From positions 6,758,001-6,822,000 of the forward strand of contig NC_089390.1 of NCBI RefSeq assembly GCF_003171515.1: a DNA stretch of 64,000 nucleotides. Reading direction: 5' to 3'. The stretch is from Pyrenophora tritici-repentis. Taxonomy: Eukaryota > Ascomycota > Dothideomycetes > Pleosporales > Pleosporaceae. Every line of letters begins with the position of its first letter. Positions within the stretch are counted from its first letter, which is position 1. The position numbers were made by a program, and so were the translations under genes. This document shows, piece after piece, positions 55,604 through 64,000 of the stretch. Under the pieces are notes generated by a model. That model searched no databases, was not told the DNA's origin, and saw nothing but the letters and a program-made list of their open reading frames with translations.

Positions 55604-58589
55604 ATGGAGCCTTCAACACCAACCTCACCGTCCCCATCGAATATTATAAGACTAGATTTAACGTCTCTTACTCCATCTCCTAAGAGGTATACCGACAGGC
55701 CCACCAAAAACAGAAGCTCCTACTCAAGGATCTTCAAGCTCAACACACATACAACAATCAAAGTCCCGAAGGGAACACCAAGAGAAATCTCGAGCGCGTT
55801 CTACTCACTCAAGCTAGGACATGGATACTTCAACTCCTACCTTAAGAGATTCAACAAGAGAGACTGCAATCTATGTATATGCTACAAACCACAAACACCA
55901 CAGCATCTACTTCTAGATTGCAAACAGTACAAAACACATCGAAATACACTCAAAGAAGCAATACCACACAGACCCATCACCCTCCCACTCCTCCTCCAAA
56001 CAAAGACAGGCATCAAAGCTACTCTAGCCTTTATTGCAAGTACTAGGATTGGCACGAGAAAATGGCACCTTGGGCAAACCACCGAACAGACAGACACTGT
56101 ATAAAACTACAAAAACAATATTTCCTTATCTAAAAGAGCCCGCTGCTACATCTCTTTCTATTCACCACACTGCTCTTTAGCACCCGCGCCAATGGAAGAC
56201 TAGCTCTGAAATTGGAGTACGCAAAACACCACCCAAATTGTACAAGACCCATAGAAACTCCACAACGACCATCATACATAGAACGGCTTAGCCAAAGTCC
56301 TACATAGTCACCGACTGATACAGGACTCTAATGGAAATATAATAATATAATAATAATACTCCATCTCCTATCCCCACGTCATCACCCACCCCTATACTAT
56401 CACCCACTCCTATTCAATATCACGAATCTCCAGATGAGTTCGTGCAGGGCGGTATCACGTACGTGAAACGTGCAATAATTGCAAGGAAGGATTTCCGTCA
56501 AGGTACATCACACATCTGGAAGTACGGACTCCAATACATTCGAGATAGCGATAAGAAAGAGGTGTATTACTGCCATGAGTGCAGGGTTGGGAAGAGCAAG
56601 CAAGAGTTGTTTGTCATCAATGGCACTTCTAGGATCCGGAATCACCTGGAACAGAAGCACCAGATTGATCCCCAGAGTGGCATCAAGCGAAAGGGTTCTG
56701 TACGGAAGTCTATAATCGACCAGCAAAAGGATGGGGCTGCTTCCAGCATCTTTTTCTGGAAGGAGTCAGTAGAGAAGTTTAAAGAGCTTCTAATTCGTTG
56801 GATTGTGTACTGCCATATCGCCTTCTTTCAATTAGAGAACCAGTACTTTCGTGAACTACTCCTCTTTTTAAATCCGGCACTACTCAACCACCTCCCGAAG
56901 GCTGCGAAGACTATCCGAAGCTGGGTAATGAATGCATTCATATCGAAGAAGCAACAGCTTAGGGAGGACCTACACCATTCACGGAGTAGGATCTCTATCT
57001 CCTTTGATCTCTGGACTTCACCAAACCCTTACGCTATCCTAGGCGTCGTCGCTATGTGGATTGATACTACCGGCATGCGACGTGTTACCGCTTTAGGTAT
57101 GCGACGTATATACGGCGAACATACTGGAGAGAATCTTGGATCGGTGGTCCTTGAATTGCTGGAAGAATACGACATTAGCGGAGATCAGATTGGATACTTT
57201 ATGCTGGATAATGCCTCGGCAAATGATACCGCTGTTGAGTTTATACTCAAGGATCTCTGCCCATGGATGAAGTCAAAACAACGTCGTCATCGCCGGCTGC
57301 GTTGCTTGGGCCATGTCATCAACCTCTGTTGCCAGGCGTTCCTTATGGGGCGAAACTGTGAGAAGTATCTTGCGAAGCTGGAGAAGCATCATCAACGTGG
57401 CGACTATACGAAGGTGGAAGAGCTCTGGAAGAAGTTCGGATGTTTGGGTCGTCTTCACAACCTGGTGCGATACATCAGGCTTACTCCACAACGGCGTGAG
57501 GAGTTTGCTACAATTATTATCGGCGGAGATCTTTCGCAATTCGACGGGCTTGAGCTTATCCAGAACAACTCGACCCGCTGGAACTCATGGTTTTATTCGA
57601 TTACACGTGCATTAAATGTTCGAGAACGTTTAGAGCTCTTCTCGGCTCGTCATGTACCTGGAAAGGGCTCCGTAGGGATCGCGAACTTTAAGCTTGATGG
57701 ACAGCACTGGTTTGAGCTTGAAAAGATTGAACTCGCTCTCAAAGACTTCTATGCTGCAACTTTGCTTTCTGAAGGTAAGAAGACGTCACTTGCGGACTGG
57801 TTTTCAACTTTGGACTGCCTTCTCCGGGAGATAAGCGAGACGAAGGATCACTACCACGACATCCACACTGAGGACGATAACAACTTTACATGGAAGTACC
57901 TTCAAGGCTGCGCTGATGCTGCTTGGTTAAAGTGCGTTGAGTACTATAACAATCAGCAGCTGAATTGGCAAAATCGATTCCCTGAAGATACTGACCTTCC
58001 ACCGGCATATTATGCGGCTCAAATCCTTGATCCATATCGCAAGTGGGGATGGTTCAGGCAAGAGTGGGTTCTTCATGGCGACGAAGAGAAGAAGAGGTGG
58101 TTTGAAAACGCACAATTAGCGGTGAAGCATCTCTGGGAGACAGAGTATAAGGGAAGGTACCCTGTCGAGATGCTGCCACCACCAGCCAGGAAGGAGAGAG
58201 ATCCTGACCCAGCATTTGATCGCCAGCGGGAACATAAGCGCATTCGAATAGACGCTCCAGTTTCTACAACTGATTTGTATGAACAATACATCTCTACTGA
58301 CCGGCTTCATAACGAAGAGGCAGGTTGCAATGAGGCTATTGCGTACTGGCTATCTCGCTACGACTCCCAACGAGATCTCGCTCGCTTCGCTCTAGACATG
58401 TTTGCGATCTCGCCTATGTCGGATGAATGCGAACGTCTTTTTAGTAGCGCGAAGCTTACTATCGTCGATCGCCGTGGTAGGCTGAAGGCAGATATTATAG
58501 AAGCGTGCGAGTGTCTCCGGGCCTGGTATGGAAAGCCCCAAGCTGAGGGGAACAGCGATATCGAGGATAGTGAGAACGAAGACGACTAG
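55604..58589 (+). pseudogene. hAT-3 transposase, interrupted by a LINE fragment
   Basis: The gene starts at 55604 with a Ser/Thr/Pro-rich N-terminus, is interrupted at 55683-56357 by a LINE fragment, and resumes in the same frame from 56358 to the stop at 58589. The main part has a BED finger (YYCHECRVGKSKQ ... NHLEQKH), the catalytic domain (RISISFDLWTSPNPYAILG, YFMLDNASANDTAV), and the hAT C-terminal motif SDECERLFSSAKLTI with an acidic tail. All core motifs are intact. If translation can start after the insert, an N-terminally shortened enzyme is possible; otherwise this copy is dead. It belongs to a different hAT lineage from hAT-1 and hAT-2. Confidence 0.88.
55683..56357 (+). mobile_element. 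5'-truncated LINE (Tad/I-type) insertion in the hAT-3 gene
   Basis: 675 bp flanked by a 13-bp duplication ACTCCATCTCCTA (55670-55682 and 56358-56370) and ending in an AATAAT-rich tail, both hallmarks of target-primed reverse transcription. It encodes the end of a LINE polyprotein: SSAFYSLKLGHGYFNSYLKR, then the C-x2-C...H...C knuckle CNLCICYKPQTPQHLLLDC, as found after the reverse transcriptase or RNase H of Tad-like elements. By chance its frame is open with the host gene, giving a 166-residue chimera from 55604 to 56104. Confidence 0.88.
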
Positions 58590-58760
58590 ATTGACAGTCA
58601 GTAGTAAAACACATTTCCTCGGCTTCCTTCTTTGCTTCAGCCTCATTCTTGGCGGTCTTGTTGGTCGGACCGGTCTGGTCGGACCGGTCCTTATGTAAGC
58701 ACCTGGTCTGGTCTGGTCTGTACCCTCAGACCAGACCAGACCAGACCATTCCGATCACTG

Positions 58761-59145
58761 CGCGGAACCAACAACATAAGACTCACCTGCCTTAGTGCGG
58801 ACCAGGAAAGAGCAGTATAACCCCTCCGTGTAACACTACCTCCTACGAAGATTACAGGGGATGATTCATATGATTATGATTGGCTAGGAGGAAAATCTTA
58901 CTCAAGAATACGTGGCTATGTTGTCCTGGGCGCTTAGCCAGCATGTGACCTCTTGTGAGCGGAACCCCGCCGCAGCGCTTTGAGACATTTCTAGGAACCG
59001 CACGTGCGTCCAATGACTCGAGTGTGTCACGCGCCTTGAAACTGTGGTGTTTCTTGGCTAGGTGTCATGACTAAGCGAATCTTCCACTTGCCACTGAAGC
59101 GGATGACGCAACTCACACAACACCCGACAGTGGAAGCAAAAGGCA
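58761..59145. other. Non-coding region between hAT-3 and the APH-like pseudogene
   Basis: May contain the severed 5' leader or LTR of the Copia element on the minus strand, then the promoter of the APH-like gene. Nothing firmly recognisable. Confidence 0.35.
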
Positions 59146-61189
59146 ATGCCATTAGCACGCTCTCTCGGTGCCATCTACAGAAAACTTCACAACAGCGTCA
59201 ACCCCTCTGCTCTGGTACTGCCCTCGCGCGCTCTCTCTTTTACTAGTCGAGGCAAATCCATTAGTCGCGAAGAGCTATTCAACTACACTAACGGTCGTTT
59301 CCTCGCCAATGAGGCGGAGGCCTGCAACCGCAGACATGTGAGATTCGACATTGATCAGTTGTGCGCTGTAGCTGCGACAGCCGGTGGGGGTTCTTCACCT
59401 ATCAAAGCGATCGATAAGATGGAGGGGGGCTTTAGCAAGGCCCTTATCATGCGGAAAGAGGACGGTAGTGAAGTCGTCGCTAAAATCCCGTTCTCTATTG
59501 CCGGACCACCTAAGTATACCACTGCCCCTGAAGTAGCTGTTCTCAAATTCAGTAAGACCGCAACGCCTATTTTACATGTTTGAATCCAAGACTGACTACA
59601 TCGCTAATCATAGTAAGTACCCATACTGGAGTCCCTGTTCTCAAAGTCTTAGCCTGGAGCTCTGATGCGTCGAACCCCGTTGGTGCTGAATATATAGTCA
59701 TGGAAAGAGCTCCTGGCCAACAGTTGTTCACGACTTGGAGCGCCATGACTATCGAAGAACAGTTCGACCTCGTGGAGCAATTGACGAAATTTGAGGCCGA
59801 GCTGGCGTCAATTCAATTCCCCGCAAACGGAAGTCTGTACCTCTGCGAATCGATGACAGACGGCGAGCCCTGGGTTGCTTTGGACCGGACCGTGGACCCA
59901 TCTGGACAATTCTGCATCGGGCCGTCCTGTGAGCGAGCGTGGTCAGCCTAAAGAAAGATAATGGCACCATCTTCTCAAATTAACAATGGACCATGTAAAT
60001 TGATCACGGCATGCATCGTATGCCAAGCTGACGCCACTTTACAGGGCCAACCCTATCATCTTTTGGTCTTGCGCTGGTGGAGCGCGAGAGGCTTCGCATT
60101 GAGCAACAGAGTCCGGTCTCTGCTTCTGGTCCACCCCGCGGGTTCGTCGATGAACAGATTGTTGTCCTGGACATGGCAAAGGAGGTCATGTCTAGGCTAG
60201 ACTCAGTGACGCTCATCAACAGGGTCTCGCGGCCAGTCTTGTGGCACACCGACCTTCATATGGGCAACATCTATAGCAAGCCTGAAGAACCAAACAAGAT
60301 CTGCTCCCTTATTGATTGGCAGTCGATTGTGGTCTCGCCACTATACCTACAGGCCCGCTTCCCAGAGTTCTTGTCGGTCGATGATGACTATGTTCTTGGC
60401 TTGACAGAAAAACCGAAACTACCGCAGGACTACCAAGACATGGGTGCTAATGACAAGAAGCTAGCAGAGATCAAGTTCGAGAATACTTGTCACAGGCTAT
60501 GCCTGTATGTCGGCGTTCGGCGATGCCCTCAGCCTTGACACCTCGGACCGATGTGAGCTCAGGCCACCGAAGCTTCCACAAGCTTCACGGCAAGCTTCGA
60601 GATGTTTCTTGGTATGATACGGCTTCTTTTTACAAGGTATAAATGTTCCTCAACATTCTGTATCTAGACGTTTTCTCTTCAAGTTTGCTATACTCGTCTA
60701 ACGGGATAGTCAATTGAAATCATCATTGTCCAAGCCCCTCACAATACTAAAATGTCCAAGTTCTACGAGCTTAGCACTGCCAATCAGCACCTACGGGCAC
60801 ATCATGCCTTTCTTATGCCGCAGTACACACGGGAACTGTTCATTCGGTGCGGCGAAGTATCCGAGGAGGGTGTGATATCGCTTCATGCCTGCTTGATTGA
60901 ATTCGCCGATACGTGGAGTGAACTGGGCTTTCCAGACGAATGCCCTTTGAGCTCCAGCGAGGAGGATATACGAAAGCATGACCAGCAATTCCAGAGCTAC
61001 CGCGACTTTCATCGAGTTCAAGAAATGGCCAGGAAGCTTTTTAGCACTGACTCTGAGGGCTGGATATCTCCGCAACTCGATTTTGCGAAATGGCAAAGAA
61101 TGAACATAGAACTGTTACAGGTGTTGACACGGCAAAGGTGTCGAATATCACTGTCGTTGCAACGAACAAAGTATATGATATTTGATTAG
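59146..61189 (+). pseudogene. AIM9/APH-family phosphotransferase, pseudogene split by a solo LTR
   Basis: Related to mitochondrial 'altered inheritance of mitochondria 9' proteins with the aminoglycoside/choline kinase fold. An N-terminus with mitochondrial-presequence character is followed by RGKSISREELFNYTNGRFLANE and GGFSKALIMRKEDGSEVVAKIPF (ATP-site lysine). An intron at 59552-59613 joins in frame to STHTGVPVLKVLAWSSDASN. A TAA lies at 59949-59951 and a one-base frame change at about 60060. The catalytic part follows: LWHTDLHMGNIYSKPEEPN with the HxDxxxxN motif, and SLIDWQS. At 60488 a solo LTR breaks the frame; coding resumes in frame at 60749 (SKFYELSTANQH ... ELFIRCGEVSEEGV) and ends at 61189. 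With a stop, a frameshift and an LTR insertion, the gene is not functional. Confidence 0.85.
60488..60743 (+). repeat. Solo LTR (256 bp) inside the APH-like pseudogene
   Basis: Begins TGTCACAGG, ends CCTCACA, and is flanked by a perfect 5-bp duplication ATACT (60483-60487, 60744-60748). A TATAAAT lies near 60638. Reading across a single ATACT restores the host frame. It is unrelated by eye to the two other LTR families in the window. Orientation is taken from the TATA position. Confidence 0.88.
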
Positions 61190-61467
61190 TAGTGAGCAAG
61201 AGCTGGGTGGAGAGATCTCCATATGTACGGGTGCGAGCTGAGCGGGAAGCTTGGTCCACCTGGTGGTCCAAGCTCCGGCCCGGAAAAACTCGCCGGGCTG
61301 GCTGTACGCGCATGTCCCAACACAGGAGATTATGCGCAGGAGCAATGAGTACAACAAGACAGCAGAAGAAATTCGGAGCATTTGGCCCTTTTTTGAGAAA
61401 GCATAGATTCGAAATCAAGAGCAACTTGATAGAATAGACAGTGGAAAATCTACACTATGAAAACATG
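61190..61467. other. 3' flank of the APH-like pseudogene
   Basis: Short non-coding interval up to the pogo element; no gene supported. Confidence 0.4.
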
Positions 61468-61469
61468 TA

Positions 61470-63312
61470 ACCTGTTTTATCAGTGAGCGCCCCACCTCAG
61501 TGAGCGCCCCACGAACACCAGCGAGGCGTGCGCGCAGCGACGTAGCTCAGCACCACAACACAAATTTTGTACTCTTGCAACAGTATAGTGTTATTCAGAA
61601 GCGTCGCTATTATTTATATCCTCAATTTCTACCTTGCAGGTGCGAGAGTTGTGCCCAATCTCACCGCAACGGCCGCAGCGTCGCCCTGCGCGCACCCTCT
61701 TCGCCGGCTCCTCACCCTCCTCACGTCTGCCACCCTCCCTTTCAGCAATTAAGTCTGATACCTCGCCGACTGTCAATGTCTCCTCTGCCCGTACGTAGCG
61801 TCTCTTGCGACTTTTACGCTTTGTTGCTGCTTTAGTAGCAGTATTAAGGCGCACTATCTCTGCGCGCATCAACACTATCTCATGAGCCATCTGCTGCGCG
61901 CCTTTTGTCAGCTGCCGCACCTGCTCATCAAGTGAACTTGCTGGAGACCCTCGATGGATTTTTATCCTGTTTTGAACCAGCGTTGATTGCGCCTCCATTT
62001 CTTTGGCGTTGCGTGGTGTTTTCGCCTCCCAAGCGGCGTCGACTTGTTGTGGTGGAGTTTGCGTACGCAGCTGCACATCCAGCTTCGATAACACAGCCTG
62101 TGGATCATGTGGAGACAATCTAGCGCCTCAAAACCCTGCGCAAGCATTCTCTCTTGTAAACGCCTTCTCAAAAGCTACTTTAAAGGCTGGTAAGAAGGTC
62201 TGTTTGCTGATGTGGTTGATGCGATCGCGTGCCAAGGCTGAGATCTGATTACTGTACGCGCGCTTCAATGGCGAGAAACAGGCGACGTCAAGCGGCTGCA
62301 GGAGGTGCGACGAGTGTGGAGGCATACAGAGGGCAATAATCTTCTTCTCCTTGCAGCGATCCTAGAAATCTATCGAGCAATAGCTCTCGTGGCCGTCGAT
62401 AATCAGCAGCCTATACGCTCCTACAGGCCTCGTATGCGTACTAAAGTGATCAAGCTAGGCAAGCGCTAGATTGTTGTTCGTCTAGCCTGTTGGGCTTACT
62501 TAAATAACCTAGTTGCGTGGGAGGTCCTCAGTAAACCAGTTAGAGATAAGAACCTTGCCAGCAAAGATGAGGAAGGGTGGGATAACACGCCCTATTGCGC
62601 TGACGCCCTGTATTAACGTAGTCCACTCGCGATTACTAGGCTGAAGCTTCTTCGCTTTCCTAGGTTTCTCTATGCCTGTCACAACAAGTTGTGAAGATAT
62701 CTTGCCTATTAGGAAGCTAGACTCGTCAAAGTTGTACATGTCGTCGTCCACAATACCGTACTTCGCCTTCATGTTCTAAACCAGCGTGAACTAGGGCTCG
62801 ATGATCGCTGGGTCTTCGCAGAGAGCTCGCTGGTGATCGTATGGACGAGTCCAGCGCGTGCGCAGCTCAGGTGTACGCTTGATAAACCTGTCAACCCAGC
62901 ATTTACCAACAGGCTCACCGCCGCGGTCGCGCAGCAGTCTATCAGCCATATCTTGTACGTGTAGCTTCGAGGGCGGTACTCCACGTAGGTTCTCGTCAAG
63001 TATACGCTGCAGAATCACCTCCTCTTCTAGCTTCGTCAGGCGCTTTGATCTGGGCTCGCAGTCGCGTCTAGAGGGCTTCCCGTCGCGTCGTCGTTGTATC
63101 GTCCTACGAGGAACGCTGTAGACTGCCTCAGCACGTCGCAGGCTCGTAATCTGGTCGCATTTAATGTCAGAGAGGGCAAGCTGCACGTCAGCTTCAGTAT
63201 AGGGCTTGTGAGGTTGTCGTTGTTGAGACATTACGTGTTGAGTGTCGCGCATGCGCTTCGCTGGTGTTCGTGGGGCGCTCACTGAGGTGGGGCGCTCACT
63301 GATAAAACAGGT
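61470..63312 (-). mobile_element. Pogo/Tigger-type DNA transposon (1,843 bp)
   Basis: Near-perfect terminal inverted repeats of about 55 bp begin ACCTGTTTTATCAGTGAGCG at each end and are flanked by TA (61468-61469, 63313-63314), the target of the Tc1/mariner/pogo superfamily. Each repeat holds two direct copies of CAGTGAGCGCCCCAC three bases apart, giving four potential binding sites. The single gene on the minus strand is damaged by stops, but the ends are intact, so the copy could still be moved in trans. Confidence 0.92.
61591..63282 (-). pseudogene. Pogo/Tigger transposase with CCHC tail, RIP-damaged
   Basis: From the Met at 63282: a psq-type helix-turn-helix (YTEADVQLALSDIK ... SVPRRTIQRR), a CENP-B-type HTH (LTKLEEEVILQRILDEN, VGKCWVDRFIKR), the DDE region with MYNFDESSFLIGK and, after several stops, LLIIDGHESYCS and PPHSSHLLQPLDVACFSPLK. 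A coiled coil and a C-terminal zinc knuckle CGRCGEIGHNSRTC close the protein. About eight TAG/TAA codons between 62790 and 62360 fall where Trp or Gln is expected, consistent with RIP. The N- and C-terminal portions are open and unshifted. Confidence 0.88.
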
Positions 63313-63314
63313 TA

Positions 63315-64000
63315 CTAGGAACTTGTGTTTACCAGCTGTCCCGCGTTCAACAGTTTTCCGATAACCTGCCTAGTACGGCATATTAAGGTGGGGCAGCGGA
63401 GAGACGCCAGGGTGTACCTTGCTTAGTGCGTCTAGCTGCATTCACCAGCTAATAGGAGTGCGAAGAACCTTTACGAGTTGTCTATCCCAAGAGTTCGACG
63501 GTTCCCGAACTTGCCTAATATGGCAGTTTCGGTACTCTGGCCAATAGCCAAGCGAAGAACCCTAATCCAGTCCTCGATGATGCGTTCTCCCGCGTTCCAC
63601 AGCTCTTCAGTCTTGCCTAATACGGTATGCTGAGCTCAACCAATAGCCATGCGAAGAAGGTACCTAGTTTTCTTTTTTCCTGGGTTCCACGGCCTTTTTT
63701 CTTACCCGATATGGCATCTTGAGATAGCCAATAAGAGGGGCTACTTTGGCACTCAGTACCCCAAATCTCTGCACTGAATGTCAGGTGCCGCGATTGATGG
63801 TTTTTCTCAGTTGCTTCTTTCGGCATATCGAGCTTTGACCACCGCCACACGCCGGCGATCTCGAAAGTTTTGGGATTTCGAAAGTTGGGCTGTTTTGCCC
63901 GCCTTGACGCTCCCTTCTGATATTTCAAAACTGCATCTTCGATTGTTGTCAACCTCTTGTTTCCCGGATACCCCGTCGATGTCTGTATGCTCCAACGCAA
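63315..64000. other. Unassigned repetitive tail of the window
   Basis: Contains four degenerate copies of a motif like CTTGCCTAATAYGGCA (near 63366, 63509, 63613 and 63701), each preceded by GTTCNACRG-like sequence, spaced 88-143 bp. A minus-strand frame from the window edge to 63617 is open (127 codons) and could be the 3' end or 5' exon of something outside, but I do not recognise it. Confidence 0.35.

Larger units (their letters stand above)
55342..58760 (+). mobile_element. hAT transposon (hAT-3), 3,419 bp
   Basis: Perfect terminal inverted repeats of about 24 bp starting CAGTGATCGGAATGGTCTGG, with dense subterminal repeats of TGGTCTGGTC and GGACCGGTC at both ends. Contains a 715-residue-plus transposase gene. 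No clear 8-bp duplication is visible (left flank GTAGCGCC, right flank CGCGGAAC). The left flank is the start of Copia gag. Confidence 0.88.

Noticed and set aside
58632..58820. Plus-strand frame over the right end of hAT-3.
   Set aside because: Produced by the TGGTCTGGTC subterminal repeats of the transposon.
58761..59100. Possible Copia 5' LTR right of hAT-3.
   Set aside because: No TG...CA pair, primer site or match to the 42.7-42.9 kb region could be established by eye.

Overview
The window is nuclear DNA of a filamentous ascomycete, most likely a Dothideomycete of the Pleosporales type. This rests on short GT-AG introns (46-102 bp) with CTAAC-like branch sites, fungal-specific families (group X-like hybrid histidine kinase, HET, FunK1), chromodomain Gypsy and fungal Copia elements, many hAT elements, and old transposons with TGG/CAG/CAA-to-stop lesions suggesting repeat-induced point mutation (RIP). 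Genus is an inference; I did not match any strain.

1-13 kb is ordinary single-copy genome: the N-terminal ~1,780 residues of a hybrid histidine kinase (minus strand, running off the left edge), an ankyrin/DIL-domain protein, allantoicase, and a MOSC-domain protein. Intron boundaries were worked out for each.

13-20 kb holds a complete, young chromodomain Ty3/Gypsy element (13040-19923): 418-bp LTRs that look identical by eye, a 5-bp CCTAG target duplication, a candidate Tf1-like self-primer, a UUUUUUA -1 slippery site between gag and pol, and an antisense gene whose cysteines have Zn(II)2Cys6 spacing. Its gag is broken by a 162-bp hAT-type MITE whose removal would restore frame; two further identical copies lie as an inverted pair at 30.8-31.3 kb and a shorter relative at 24.1 kb.

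20-42 kb is a gene-poor mosaic: a 45-bp minisatellite, a broken HET gene, an F-box gene with one in-frame stop, an FNR-type flavoprotein reductase lacking the flavodoxin domain, a three-exon gene for a 126-residue secreted eight-cysteine protein, a hAT remnant, a decayed Tc1/mariner transposase, and an intact FunK1 kinase gene.

42-59 kb is a nest of transposons built into a RIP-degraded Copia element on the minus strand. Inserted in or next to it are a solo Gypsy LTR, a 323-bp TRIM (63-bp LTRs, half-tRNA-iMet primer site), a hAT transposase with a one-base frameshift, a complete hAT element with an intact 843-aa transposase (48964-52104), and a second hAT (55342-58760) whose transposase is interrupted by a 5'-truncated LINE. 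59-64 kb contains an AIM9/APH-like pseudogene split by a 256-bp solo LTR, then a RIP-damaged pogo/Tigger element with perfect ~55-bp terminal inverted repeats, then unassigned repetitive sequence.

There is no operon or pathway linkage. The region reads as a conserved chromosomal arm passing into a transposon-rich compartment with pseudogenes, a candidate secreted effector and expanded-family genes. All calls are from reading the sequence; no database search was run.
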